Positions 1 through 11,809 are shown, numbered from the stretch's first letter. The stretch is DNA of 64,000 nt from Stutzerimonas sp. S1 (GCF_025966695.1 NZ_JAOEIY010000001.1:506474-570473), one strand, 5' to 3'. The notes: a model not told the origin generated them from the letters alone. Numbers and translations: made by a program.

Positions 1-174
1 GGATCGCTGGATGCGGATGAGGAACGTCTACTGCGTCAGCGCTACATCCATCTTTCATCCAACTGGAACGCAGCCGTCGGACAGGGCGGCGGTCGTTGGG
101 ACCTGGTTTTCGTCAACGCCCCTGCCGAGAATGGCCGTGAGCGCTACAAGGATATGCCCGGAGCAAAACAATGA
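1..174 (+). CDS. C-terminal fragment of an unidentified protein (5' end outside the window)
   Basis: Frame 1 is open from the first base to a TGA at 172-174 and encodes the last 57 residues of a protein that starts upstream of the window. The tail is hydrophilic and ends with Gly-, Asn- and Arg-rich sequence (GQGGGRWDLVF, then NAPAENGRERYKDMPG). I do not recognise the family. Its stop overlaps the ATG of the following DUF2931 lipoprotein gene (ATGA, 171-174), so the two are translationally coupled and probably functionally linked. From memory, DUF2931 lipoprotein genes often follow type VI secretion lipase effector genes, so an effector C-terminus is possible, but nothing in these 57 residues proves it. 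Confidence 0.6.
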   Translation, partial: GSLDADEERLLRQRYIHLSSNWNAAVGQGGGRWDLVFVNAPAENGRERYKDMPGAKQ

Positions 175-812
175 AATCATTATGTTTGGGTCTCTTGGTA
201 TTCCTGCTCGCCGGTTGCGCCAACTCCGAGCAATACGCCAGCAACCTGCCCTATCCGTACTGGCGTCTAGGCTTTCTCGCTCCGGACTATATGGAAGTGT
301 GGGTGGAGACTGCCGATGTGGAAGATATCCGCGGCAACTTCTTCCATCGAATGGGAGGTGGCACGGTATCGATTGCAAAGCCTGCCGATGGCAGCGGAAA
401 CGCTACTCGCTGGCGCAGCAATTTGGGCTGGGGCGCCGGGCGCCACGTTAACGGAGCCGACCTACCCAAGCGCATCTATGTTCGCTGGCAGTCGCTCGCT
501 GAACCCCAAACCTACCGGGTAACGCTCGAAATTCCCGAGCGAGCCCGGCAACTGATGGTGGAGAAGCTTGTTCCACCTTGCCGCACCAGCGAATATCGCC
601 ATGCGCTGGCACTGGGCCTAGCGCCCGGCGGCGTGGTCAGAGGCTGGGTGATGAGCACTTGCGGTGGCCCAATCGAGATTCTACGCGCCCAGGCGGAAAT
701 CGAGCCGAAGGGGCCATCCCAAGGCAAAACTGGCGGTCGGTACGCGCTGCCCCTAGAGCTTGAATCCAAGGCCTATATAGAAAAACACGGCATCCCTTAC
801 GGATCATGGTAA
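171..812 (+). CDS. DUF2931 family lipoprotein, copy 1
   Basis: 213-residue predicted lipoprotein. The N-terminus is a lipoprotein signal peptide with lipobox LLAGC, so the mature protein should begin at about Cys16 and be anchored in the envelope. The body contains the family hallmark YWRLGFLAPDYMEVWVE at about residues 30-46, a central IYVRWQSL block and a conserved end, KAYIEKHGIPYGSW. The ATG overlaps the upstream stop, which fixes the start and implies coupling. It is closely related to the next gene but carries about 20 extra residues (around residues 60-90) that copy 2 lacks. Biochemical function is unknown. Members are sometimes found beside type VI secretion effectors, so an immunity-like role is an inference only. 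Confidence 0.8.
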   Translation: MKSLCLGLLVFLLAGCANSEQYASNLPYPYWRLGFLAPDYMEVWVETADVEDIRGNFFHRMGGGTVSIAKPADGSGNATRWRSNLGWGAGRHVNGADLPKRIYVRWQSLAEPQTYRVTLEIPERARQLMVEKLVPPCRTSEYRHALALGLAPGGVVRGWVMSTCGGPIEILRAQAEIEPKGPSQGKTGGRYALPLELESKAYIEKHGIPYGSW

Positions 813-826
813 GCAGGCAAACAATC

Positions 827-1417
827 ATGACCGCACGCAACCTATCGCTCATTCTTGCTGTCCTGCTACTCGGCGGCTGCACCGCTGCCGAGAGACCCCC
901 TGGCAGCCTACCCTACCCCTACTGGCGCCTGGGCTTCCTGGCACCGGACTATATGGAAGTCTGGGTGGAGACAGCTGCCGTGGAAGACATCCGTGGGCGG
1001 AAATTCTTCCACGTAGGTAGCGGCATAGCTGCCGTTCGTACGCCACCTGAAGATGTCAACGGCGCCGACCTGCCCAAGCACATCTACGTGCGCTGGCAAT
1101 CCCTGGCCGAACCCCAGACCTACCGCGTCACCCTGGATATTCCCGAGCGCGCCCGGCAACTGATGAGCGAACGACTCGAACCACCCTGCCGTACCAGCGA
1201 GTACCGCCATGCCCTGGCGCTGGGACTCGCCCCTGGCGGTGTAGTCAGAGGCTGGGTCATGAGCACCTGCGGTGGGCCCATCGAAGTTCTTCGCGCCCAA
1301 GCGGAAATCGAGCCCAAGGGGCCATATGGCGGCCAATCCGATGGCGAATATTACTTCCTCTCGGAAAGCTCCAAAGCCTATATCGAAAAGCACGGAATCC
1401 CTTACGGCTCATGGTGA
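827..1417 (+). CDS. DUF2931 family lipoprotein, copy 2
   Basis: 196-residue paralogue of the preceding gene, with signal peptide and lipobox LLGGC, the same YWRLGFLAPDYMEVWVE block near the mature N-terminus and the same final residues (SKAYIEKHGIPYGSW). I chose the ATG at 827 because it places a normal lipoprotein signal at the N-terminus and matches the start of the decayed third copy. An in-frame ATG at 806, inside the end of copy 1, is also possible. Most differences from copy 1 lie in the loop after residue 60, where copy 2 is shorter. The two genes are evidently a tandem duplication. Diversified tandem copies are typical of immunity or surface lipoproteins, but the role here is unknown. 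Confidence 0.8.
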   Translation: MTARNLSLILAVLLLGGCTAAERPPGSLPYPYWRLGFLAPDYMEVWVETAAVEDIRGRKFFHVGSGIAAVRTPPEDVNGADLPKHIYVRWQSLAEPQTYRVTLDIPERARQLMSERLEPPCRTSEYRHALALGLAPGGVVRGWVMSTCGGPIEVLRAQAEIEPKGPYGGQSDGEYYFLSESSKAYIEKHGIPYGSW

Positions 1418-1430
1418 ACAGGCAGCGATC

Positions 1431-1690
1431 ATGACTGCATGCAACCTGTAGCTCGCTCTCACCTCTACTCAGCGGCTGCGCCAAGGCCGGAACAACCCCG
1501 GCGGCCTGTCCTATCAATATCGGCGCCGGGGTTTCTTCGCCCCGAACTATATGAAGGCCCGGATGGCGACCGCTGATATGAACGTCCGCGAACACAACCT
1601 CTTCCAAGCAGACAGCGGCATATCGGCTGGGGCGCGAGACGCCACGTCGCCACACACCCCGGCAGCAACCCCCGCCGGCTATCCTTGAGA
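1431..1690 (+). pseudogene. Decayed, truncated third copy of the DUF2931 lipoprotein gene
   Basis: Downstream of copy 2 the spacer again reads aacaggca..atcATGAC, as it does before copy 2, and is followed by a recognisable but broken third copy. ATG ACT GCA TGC AAC CTG is followed by an in-frame TAG. After a small deletion a lipobox-like LLSGC can be read, and after another frame change the sequence gives GLSYQYRRRGFFAPNYMKAR, matching the PYPYWRLGFLAPDYMEVW block of the intact copies. About 1630-1650 resembles the GWGAGRH segment found only in copy 1. The distal two thirds of the gene are missing. No ORF of useful length remains, so this is a remnant and not a functional gene. It fills most of the gap between copy 2 and the transporter. 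Confidence 0.75.
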
Positions 1691-1733
1691 CGAACGACAG
1701 CCGCATCGCGCGGCCATGCAGCGAGAGCCTGCC

Positions 1734-2717
1734 ATGCCCCTAGCCGCACTGGACACCTACGCCGACAGCTACGAAACCGCCGCCCAGCGCGCCAGCGCCA
1801 ACGTACCGGTCATGGCACCGGCGTGCCGCACCGGCGAGGCTCGGCGGGCACTGAATGGCCAGCGCTACGACTGCGCCAGCCACATCGTGGTCTGCGACGA
1901 GCAACGGCGCTTCCTCGGTATCGTGCGCATCGAGGACCTGCTGGCCGCCGATGCGAACCTCAGCCTGGCCGCGCTGATGGATCCGGAAGCCCCCATCGTC
2001 GCCCCTGGCGTCGATCAGGAGGTCGCCGCCTGGCGCGCCGTTCGCAACCGCGAATCCGCCCTGACGGTGGTCGACCCGCAGGGCCTGTTCCTCGGGGTGA
2101 TTTCACCGCACCAGCTACTGGCCGTGTTGCTCGCCGAGCATGAAGAAGATCTGTCGCGCCTAGGCGGTTTCACCAAGTCCAGCGAGGCCGCGCGTACCGC
2201 CAGTGAAGAGCCGGTCGAACGCAGCTTTCGCCACCGCCTGCCCTGGCTGTTGCTGGGCATGGTCGGCGCATTGCTGGCCGCCGACCTAGTCGGATCGTTC
2301 GAAGCCCAATTGCAGAGCATGGTGATGCTGGCGTACTTCGTCCCGGGCCTGGTGTACCTGGCCGACGCGGTCGGCACCCAGACCGAGACAGTGATCGTCC
2401 GCGGTCTCTCGGTGGGCGCGAAGATGCGTCGGATGATCAACCGCGAACTGCTGGTGGGGCTGGCAATGGGGCTGGTGCTGGCGCTGATCGCCATGCCTCT
2501 GGTGTGGTGGCGCTGGGGCGATGGGCAGATCGCATTGATCCTCGGTCTGAGCGTGTTCGCCGCCTGCTCGACGGCGACGCTGACCGCGATGGCGCTGCCC
2601 TGGTTGCTGAACTCGCTGGGGCTCGATCCGGCGTTCGGCAGCGGGCCGCTGGCCACGGTAATCCAGGACCTGCTGTCGATCCTGATCTACTTTGCCATTG
2701 CCACCGCGCTGCTCTGA
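1734..2717 (+). CDS. Short MgtE-type divalent cation transporter (CBS pair + membrane domain)
   Basis: 327-residue protein related to MgtE magnesium channels. Residues about 15-135 look like a CBS pair (HIVVCDEQRRFLGIV and LTVVDPQGLFLGVI are the typical strands). Five hydrophobic segments follow from about residue 165. The membrane part keeps the family's PGLVYLADAVGTQTETV segment and, in the last helix, DPAFGSGPLATVIQDL, whose Asp corresponds to the pore Asp of MgtE. The usual N-terminal helical domain of about 130 residues is absent, which explains the short length compared with about 450 residues. The ATG at 1734 follows a GAGAG ribosome site; an ATG at 1716 is an alternative. It faces the ABC permease gene convergently. 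Mg2+ or Co2+ transport is inferred from the family. Confidence 0.8.
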   Translation: MPLAALDTYADSYETAAQRASANVPVMAPACRTGEARRALNGQRYDCASHIVVCDEQRRFLGIVRIEDLLAADANLSLAALMDPEAPIVAPGVDQEVAAWRAVRNRESALTVVDPQGLFLGVISPHQLLAVLLAEHEEDLSRLGGFTKSSEAARTASEEPVERSFRHRLPWLLLGMVGALLAADLVGSFEAQLQSMVMLAYFVPGLVYLADAVGTQTETVIVRGLSVGAKMRRMINRELLVGLAMGLVLALIAMPLVWWRWGDGQIALILGLSVFAACSTATLTAMALPWLLNSLGLDPAFGSGPLATVIQDLLSILIYFAIATALL

Positions 2718-2735
2718 GCCGCGTGCCGCGAACAG

Positions 2736-3497
2736 CTAGTTCTTCAGGCGATAGCCGGTCTTGAAGATCCACCACACCGCCAGCAGGCAGGCGCCGAGAA
2801 AACCGAGGATCATCGCCAGGCTGATGCCGATGCTGATGTCGGATACACCGTAGAAACTCCAGCGGAAGCCGCTGATCAGGTACACCACCGGGTTGAATAG
2901 GGTGACCTTCTGCCACAGCGGCGGCAGCATCTCGATGGAATAGAAACTGCCACCGAGGAAGGCCAGAGGCGTGACGATCAGCGCCGGGACGATCTGCAGC
3001 TTCTCCCAGCCGTCGGCCCAGATGCCGATGATGAAGCCGAACAGGCAGAAGGTGACGGCCGTCAGCACCAGGAATAGCGCCATCATCAGCGGATGCTGGA
3101 TCTCGTAGTCGACGAACAGCCGCGCGGTGAGCAGGATGATCACACCGAGGATCAGCGATTTGGTCGCCGCCGCACCGACGTAGCCGATGACGATCTCGAT
3201 ATAGGAAACCGGCGCCGACAGCACCTCGTAGATGGTCCCGGAATAGCGCGGCATGTAGATACCGAACGAGGCGTTGGAAATGCTCTCGGTGAGCAGCGCC
3301 ATCATGATCAGGCCGGGGATGATGAACGCACCGTAGGGAATGCCGTGCATCGCCTCCATGCGCGCGCCGATGGCCGAGCCGAACACCACGAAGTACAGCG
3401 AAGTGGAGATCACCGGGGTGGCGATGCTCTGCAGCAAGGTGCGCCAGGTGCGCGCCAGTTCGAACAGGTAGATCGCGCGGATCGCGTAGAAATTCAT
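2736..3497 (-). CDS. yadH: ABC-2 type transporter permease, YadH-like
   Basis: 253-residue integral membrane protein with about six hydrophobic segments and the ABC-2 permease pattern. This includes a [19 protein letters not shown] segment after the first helices and the C-terminal [12 protein letters not shown] motif typical of the drug/polysaccharide exporter permeases. Length and sequence resemble E. coli YadH (256 aa). The ATG at 3497 lies just 13 nt after the stop of the ATPase gene, so the two form an operon on the minus strand and a two-gene exporter. The substrate is unknown. A longer upstream reading frame exists but overlaps the ATPase and would add a non-family N-terminus, so it was discarded. 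Confidence 0.88.
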   Translation of the reverse strand: MNFYAIRAIYLFELARTWRTLLQSIATPVISTSLYFVVFGSAIGARMEAMHGIPYGAFIIPGLIMMALLTESISNASFGIYMPRYSGTIYEVLSAPVSYIEIVIGYVGAAATKSLILGVIILLTARLFVDYEIQHPLMMALFLVLTAVTFCLFGFIIGIWADGWEKLQIVPALIVTPLAFLGGSFYSIEMLPPLWQKVTLFNPVVYLISGFRWSFYGVSDISIGISLAMILGFLGACLLAVWWIFKTGYRLKN

Positions 3498-3510
3498 GCG
3501 GGCTTTTTCC

Positions 3511-4434
<924 letters not shown>

Positions 4435-4607
4435 GGGCGCATCTCTCCGAAAAACTGTGGATGGGCGATTGTAGTGAAACCACGAGCAGGGCGGGCGCCG
4501 GGTAACTGATGATCGTCATTTCGCGGCGCACGCAAACACGGCATGCTACGCGCCGCGGCTGAACGGAACGACCGGCCGCGCGACGGCGAAGCATGAGGAT
4601 CCCTGTC

Positions 4608-5936
4608 ATGAAACCCATCAAACTTACCTTTCTGGGCTTGTTCATCGGCCTGACGCTGCTCTGGCTGCTGGCTGACGATATTCTCGTGGAGCAGCTGGGC
4701 TTCTGGCCGCTGCGCACGCTGATGGTTCATTACAGCGGCATTCTCGGCATGGGCGCGATGAGCGTGGCGGTGTTTCTCGCCACCCGCCCGGTACGCGTCG
4801 AGCCATTGCTCGACGGCCTGGACAAGACCTATCGCCTGCATAAGTGGCTGGGCATCAGCGCGCTGGTGCTGGCGATCTTCCACTGGGGCTGGGCGCAGAT
4901 TCCGAAATGGCTGGTCGGTTATGGCTGGCTGGAAAAGCCGGCGCGACGGGGTGCCCGTCAGGTCCACGAAGGGCTGCTCGGCTGGCTGCAAGGCAAGCGT
5001 GGCTTTGCCGAGGACATCGGCGAATGGGCGTTCTACGCCGCCGCCCTGCTGATCGTGCTGGCGCTGATCAAGCGTTTTCCTTATCGCTGGTTCTTCAAGA
5101 CCCACCGCTGGCTGGCGCTGGCCTACCTGGTGCTGGTGGTGCATTCGGTGATCCTGATGCCGGCGGGATACTGGAGTTCGCCGCTCGGACTGGTGATGGG
5201 CCTGCTGCTCCTGGCAGGCACTATCGGCGCGTGCATGTCACTGTCGCACCGAGTTGGCCGTAAGCACAAGGTGGTCGGGCGGATCGAGCAGCTGACCTAT
5301 CACAAGGACAACCGTGTGCTGCGTGTCGGCATCGCCCTGGATGGTCCGTGGCCGGGGCATCAGGCCGGGCAGTTCGCCTTCGTCACCTTTGACGAGCAGG
5401 AAGGCCCGCACCCCTTCAGCATCTCCTCAGCCTGGTGCAACGACGGCAAGCTGGCCTTCTCCATCAAGGGCTTGGGCGACTACACCAGCAGCCTGCCGGA
5501 CAAGCTCAAGCAGGACGACTCGGTGACCGTGGAAGGCCCTTACGGCTGCTTCGACTTCAAGGGCCGCAAGAACGGGCAGATCTGGGTGGCCGGCGGTATC
5601 GGCATCGCTCCATTCATCGGTCGCCTGCAGGCACTGGCGGAAACCGGTGGCGGCGGCAACGTCGAGCTGTTCTACAGCACCAGTGCCCCGGACCAAGTGT
5701 TCATCGACAAGATTCGCCAGCTGGCCGAACGCGCACGAGTCCGCCTGCACGTGCTGGTCACCAGTGAGGACGGTCGCCTGACGCCGGAGAGGCTGCGGCA
5801 GATGGCGCCGTCCTGGAAAGGCAGCGACATCTGGTTCTGCGGACCGGCCGGGTTCGGCCACGACCTGCGCGACGACCTGATCAGCCGCGGCCTGGCACCG
5901 CAGGACTTCCATCAGGAACTGTTCAATATGCGCTAG
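4608..5936 (+). CDS. Ferric-reductase-like transmembrane flavoprotein
   Basis: 442-residue membrane oxidoreductase. The N-terminal half (about residues 1-215) has six hydrophobic helices with His pairs placed for two b-type hemes (RLHKWLG with IFHWGW, and KTHRWLA with VVHSVI). The C-terminal half is a ferredoxin-reductase module. It has an FAD-binding motif HPFSISS at about residue 270, an NAD(P)-binding GIGIAPF at about 330 and a terminal WFCGPAGFG. The family passes electrons from NAD(P)H through FAD and heme across the membrane, often to ferric iron. The exact acceptor here is unknown. The ATG at 4608 has GAGG 9 nt upstream; the in-frame ATG at 4593 overlaps this site. It stands alone, divergent from yadG. 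Confidence 0.85.
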   Translation: MKPIKLTFLGLFIGLTLLWLLADDILVEQLGFWPLRTLMVHYSGILGMGAMSVAVFLATRPVRVEPLLDGLDKTYRLHKWLGISALVLAIFHWGWAQIPKWLVGYGWLEKPARRGARQVHEGLLGWLQGKRGFAEDIGEWAFYAAALLIVLALIKRFPYRWFFKTHRWLALAYLVLVVHSVILMPAGYWSSPLGLVMGLLLLAGTIGACMSLSHRVGRKHKVVGRIEQLTYHKDNRVLRVGIALDGPWPGHQAGQFAFVTFDEQEGPHPFSISSAWCNDGKLAFSIKGLGDYTSSLPDKLKQDDSVTVEGPYGCFDFKGRKNGQIWVAGGIGIAPFIGRLQALAETGGGGNVELFYSTSAPDQVFIDKIRQLAERARVRLHVLVTSEDGRLTPERLRQMAPSWKGSDIWFCGPAGFGHDLRDDLISRGLAPQDFHQELFNMR

Positions 5937-7673
<1,737 letters not shown>

Positions 7674-7739
7674 ATACTGTCGCCGCACTTCGCCCATCCA
7701 TATGGGTCGAACGTGCTTACAACCACCAATGGAGCACGC

Positions 7740-8126
7740 ATGTCTGTCTGGCGATTAGCGGCAGTGCTGGCGGCAAGCTGCCTGCTCAGCGGACAGGCGG
7801 TCGCGGCGACAGCCAAAGCCGCTCCGCCGTGCGACGAGCAGCGCCATCAACTCAGCGAACAGCTGCAGGAAGCGCGCCTGCGAGGCCATCAGGCTCGCCA
7901 GGCGCAGCTGAACGATCAGCTCCAGGCCCTCAATCAGCAATGCCAGGGACTGATCGCGCTAGGCGCGCGCCACACCAATGCCACGGAACAGGCCAGTCGG
8001 CGCGTCGAACGGCGCGAACTCCTCCTGCGCGCGGCATTGGCAACCGGCGATGCTCAGCTCATCGCGCTGCGCAAGGATCAATTGGCCAAGGCGCGTGCGC
8101 AGCTCGAGGCGGTACGCCACCCCTGA
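7740..8126 (+). CDS. DUF1090 family periplasmic protein (YqjC-like)
   Basis: 128-residue protein with a clear Sec signal peptide (hydrophobic core LAAVLAASCLLSG, cleavage likely after AVAA). The mature part is mostly charged alpha helix rich in Gln, Arg, Leu and Ala, with two Cys, as in the DUF1090/YqjC family of small periplasmic proteins. The family's function is unknown. The ATG at 7740 has a GGAG ribosome site 6 nt upstream; an upstream in-frame ATG (7713) lacks one. It converges on the cytochrome c' gene with only 7 nt between the stop codons, where a short inverted repeat (CCACC..GGTGG) may end both transcripts. Confidence 0.8.
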   Translation: MSVWRLAAVLAASCLLSGQAVAATAKAAPPCDEQRHQLSEQLQEARLRGHQARQAQLNDQLQALNQQCQGLIALGARHTNATEQASRRVERRELLLRAALATGDAQLIALRKDQLAKARAQLEAVRHP

Positions 8127-8133
8127 GTGGTGG

Positions 8134-8580
8134 TCAGTACGCGCGAAATTCCTTGTGGCAGGTTTCGCAGGCATCCTCGACGCGCTGGAACGCCGGCGCC
8201 ACCTCCTGCGGTTTCAATGGCTGCACGGTGGTCGCGGCCACCAGGGCGGCAGTCTCGGCCTCGAGCATGCGCGCCAGTTCGTTGAAGCGCTCCTGCTGCT
8301 GCCACACATCGTCGCGCGCGTCGCTCTGTTCTTCCTTGACCGCCGGATAATGCTGCCATGGCTGGCGCGACAGCTCGTCGAGCTTCACCGCACCCGCGGC
8401 AAACGCCGCGCCATCGAAGGGCAGACGCCCGCGCAGCATGCCGCCGAGATCCTCCTTGATGTCGAGCATCTGCTGATAGATCGCCTTGCGCTTGCCGAGC
8501 GGTGAATTCGGATCGATACGGTCACAACCGGTCAGTACCAGCGCGGTCATCAGGGAAAGGCCCAACAGTTGCAGCTTCAT
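8134..8580 (-). CDS. Cytochrome c' family lipoprotein
   Basis: 148 residues. The lipoprotein signal peptide ends in LTGC (about residue 19), so the protein is probably membrane-anchored on the periplasmic side. The mature part is a four-helix-bundle class II cytochrome c. The covalent heme motif CETCHK sits, as it should, near the C-terminus (about residue 138), and only five residues follow the His-containing motif. Family members bind NO or CO or transfer electrons; the partner is not evident here. The start was placed at the ATG giving the signal peptide; 20 upstream codons in frame are non-coding. The DUF1090 gene converges on it. Confidence 0.85.
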   Translation of the reverse strand: MKLQLLGLSLMTALVLTGCDRIDPNSPLGKRKAIYQQMLDIKEDLGGMLRGRLPFDGAAFAAGAVKLDELSRQPWQHYPAVKEEQSDARDDVWQQQERFNELARMLEAETAALVAATTVQPLKPQEVAPAFQRVEDACETCHKEFRAY

Positions 8581-8652
8581 GGTTACCCGCTCGCGAAATG
8601 CAAAGCGCGGGATTATCCCCGCTTGCGCGCGGGTGAACAAATCGCTCGGGTA

Positions 8653-9093
8653 TCAACGCGACCATTGGCCACCGGCGCTCTCGCAATCAATTTTGGCCTG
8701 CGCACGATCACTGGCGTGGTAGTGGTAGGTGATGATCTTTGCCTGCTCCGGCACCGTGGTCGGTAAGGTGCCATTGTCCGCCTGGGTGCCGCCGGCTTGC
8801 TCGTTGGCCAGGGTTTCCGGCGTCACCGCTGCGGTGCAGACCCCGAAATAGCCTCCCGGGCAGCTTCGCCGCAATTCGCGACGGGCATTCTTCACTGCCT
8901 CGTCGTTGCGACAGAGCCAATCCATCGAGTCGTCCTCCGCCGGCATCCCGCGCAGCTCGAAGCACTTCTCGGTGACCACCGGTGCAGGCACGGCACCGGA
9001 CGTTTCGCTATGGACATAACAGGACTGCGCCGCCGCCGGCAGGCTGACGGCAGCGGCGATCAGAGCCAGCGTGATGCGAAGCGTGGGATTCAT
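8653..9093 (-). CDS. Exported cysteine-containing protein of unknown function
   Basis: 146 residues with a Sec signal peptide ([18 protein letters not shown], cleavage probably after AAAQ). The mature protein carries six Cys (SCYVH, KCFEL, LCRND, SCPGG, FGVC, DCESA), an even number that suggests three disulfides in the periplasm. It ends with a [15 protein letters not shown] tail. The AAGGAG ribosome site 6 nt before the ATG at 9093 supports this start; an upstream in-frame extension of 46 codons has no family-like features. I do not recognise the family. It is transcribed away from the ahcY promoter, with which it shares the 355-bp divergent region. Confidence 0.65.
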   Translation of the reverse strand: MNPTLRITLALIAAAVSLPAAAQSCYVHSETSGAVPAPVVTEKCFELRGMPAEDDSMDWLCRNDEAVKNARRELRRSCPGGYFGVCTAAVTPETLANEQAGGTQADNGTLPTTVPEQAKIITYHYHASDRAQAKIDCESAGGQWSR

Positions 9094-9196
9094 GGGCGTC
9101 TCCTTGAGCATTCGCGCCCGGCGGGGCGCACCGGGCCTGAAGCTACGACCCGCGCGCCGACCGCAGAGTTCGCGCGATCGGGCCACCGCGACGGGG

Positions 9197-9225
9197 TTGG
9201 GATTGCCGACAGGCGCAGCTATAAT
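9197..9225 (+). promoter_or_regulatory. Sigma70-type promoter of ahcY
   Basis: TTGGGA (9197-9202), a 17-bp spacer and a perfect TATAAT (9220-9225). Transcription would start near 9232, about 40 nt before the riboswitch aptamer. The 355-bp gap 9094-9448 is therefore occupied by this promoter, the riboswitch and the ahcY leader, plus the start region of the divergent exported-protein gene. Confidence 0.7.
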
Positions 9226-9271
9226 CGCCAAGCTTTACTCGGCCGGCTCCGCTTCGGTCGTGCCCGCCACC

Positions 9272-9386
9272 CGTCCGAGGGGCGCTGCAGCAGGTATGAA
9301 AACCTGTTTTGGATCTCACAAGCCACGCGACTTACCTGTCGCGCCGCAGCAGATCCAGATCAGGCTTCACCTGTCAGGCTCGGATG
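9272..9386 (+). promoter_or_regulatory. S-adenosylhomocysteine (SAH) riboswitch
   Basis: The leader of ahcY contains TCCGAGGGGCGCTGCAGCAG (9274-9293) and, 75 nt later, ACCTGTCAGGCTCGGA (9369-9384). The ends pair as the P1 stem (TCCGAG/CTCGGA), and CAGGT (9291-9295) pairs with ACCTG (9369-9373). The conserved GAGGnGCGCTGC and CAGGCTCGG strings are those of the SAH riboswitch, which turns on expression of SAH-recycling genes when SAH accumulates. The position between promoter and ahcY fits exactly. The region between the two halves is long and may fold into its own hairpins. Confidence 0.9.
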
Positions 9387-9448
9387 GGGCGTTTCCTAGA
9401 ACGCATCAACGGCGCCCATTCGCATCTATACGAATGGAGAACTCTTCG

Positions 9449-10855
<1,407 letters not shown>

Positions 10856-10876
10856 TCGGCTAAACGCCATCGGTAG

Positions 10877-10936
10877 GTGGGCAGCCGCGGCTGTCCACCG
10901 GACCTTCCCAGCGGCGGACCGCTTCGCGCGTCCGCC
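10877..10936. repeat. Two adjacent GC-rich inverted repeats between ahcY and metF (REP-like)
   Basis: GTGGGCAGCC-GC-GGCTGTCCAC (10877-10898) and GGCGGAC-N10-GTCCGCC (10913-10936) fill most of the 104-bp gap. The second, with its cgcttcgcg loop and a CCTATG tail, resembles short palindromic elements scattered between genes in pseudomonads. Neither is followed by a T-run, so simple termination is unlikely. They may stabilise the ahcY transcript end or separate it from metF. Confidence 0.5.
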
Positions 10937-10959
10937 CTATGCCCGAACGGATCGATTTC

Positions 10960-11805
10960 ATGTCTCAAGACCGCCGCTACAGTTTCGAGTTCTTCCCCAC
11001 CAAGACCGAAGCCGGCCACGAGAAGCTGATGGGCGTCGCCCGCCAGCTGGCCGGCTACCAACCCGATTTTTTCTCCTGCACCTATGGCGCCGGCGGCTCC
11101 ACCCGTGACCGCACGCTGAACACCGTGCTGCAACTCGACGGCGAGGTGAAGGTGCCGACCGCACCCCATCTGTCCTGCGTCGGCGACAGCAAGCAGGAGC
11201 TGCGCGAGCTGCTTAACATTTACAAGGATGCCGGCATCAAGCGCATCGTCGCCCTGCGTGGCGACCTGCCTTCCGGCATGGGCATGGCCAGCGGCGAGCT
11301 GCGCTATGCCAACGAGCTGGTGGAATTCATCCGCACGGAAACCGGCGATCACTTCCATATCGAGATCGCCGCCTACCCGGAGATGCACCCGCAGGCACGC
11401 AACTTCGAAGACGACCTGGCGAACTTCGTGCGCAAGGCCAAGGCCGGTGCGGACAGCGCCATCACCCAGTACTTCTTCAATGCCGACTGCTACTTCTACT
11501 TCGTCGAGCGCGTACGCAAGCTGGGGGTGACCATCCCGATCGTGCCGGGCATCATGCCGATCACCAACTACAGCAAGCTGGCGCGTTTCTCCGATGCCTG
11601 CGGCGCGGAAATCCCACGCTGGGTACGCAAGCAGCTCGAAGCCTACGGCGACGATCTGCCGAGCATCCAGGCCTTCGGCGAGCAGGTCATCAGCGAGATG
11701 TGCGAGAAACTGCTGGCCGGCGGCGCCCCGGGCCTGCACTTCTACACCCTGAACCAGGCCGAGCCGAGCCTGGCGATCTGGAACAACCTCAAGCTGCCAC
11801 GTTGA
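10960..11805 (+). CDS. metF: Methylenetetrahydrofolate reductase
   Basis: 281-residue FAD enzyme that reduces 5,10-methylene-THF to 5-methyl-THF, the methyl donor for methionine synthase. Seen in order: YSFEFFPTKTEAG at the N-terminus, FFSCTYGAGGST (substrate loop), ALRGDLP (FAD/NADH pocket), EIAAYPEMHPQA, TQYFFNAD with the conserved Gln, and PGIMPITNYSKL. The length is normal for bacterial MetF. I chose the ATG at 10960 because the seven residues added by an ATG at 10939 are not family-like and lie in the repeat region. Its place after ahcY groups two methionine-cycle steps. A strong hairpin follows its stop. Confidence 0.95.
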   Translation: MSQDRRYSFEFFPTKTEAGHEKLMGVARQLAGYQPDFFSCTYGAGGSTRDRTLNTVLQLDGEVKVPTAPHLSCVGDSKQELRELLNIYKDAGIKRIVALRGDLPSGMGMASGELRYANELVEFIRTETGDHFHIEIAAYPEMHPQARNFEDDLANFVRKAKAGADSAITQYFFNADCYFYFVERVRKLGVTIPIVPGIMPITNYSKLARFSDACGAEIPRWVRKQLEAYGDDLPSIQAFGEQVISEMCEKLLAGGAPGLHFYTLNQAEPSLAIWNNLKLPR

Positions 11806-11809
11806 GTTC

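Noticed and set aside
4507..4525. Possible Fur box (ctgatgatcgtcatttc) upstream of the ferric-reductase-like gene
   Set aside because: Only a short ATGA-TCG-TCAT palindrome matches; too few positions agree with the 19-bp Fur consensus to call it.
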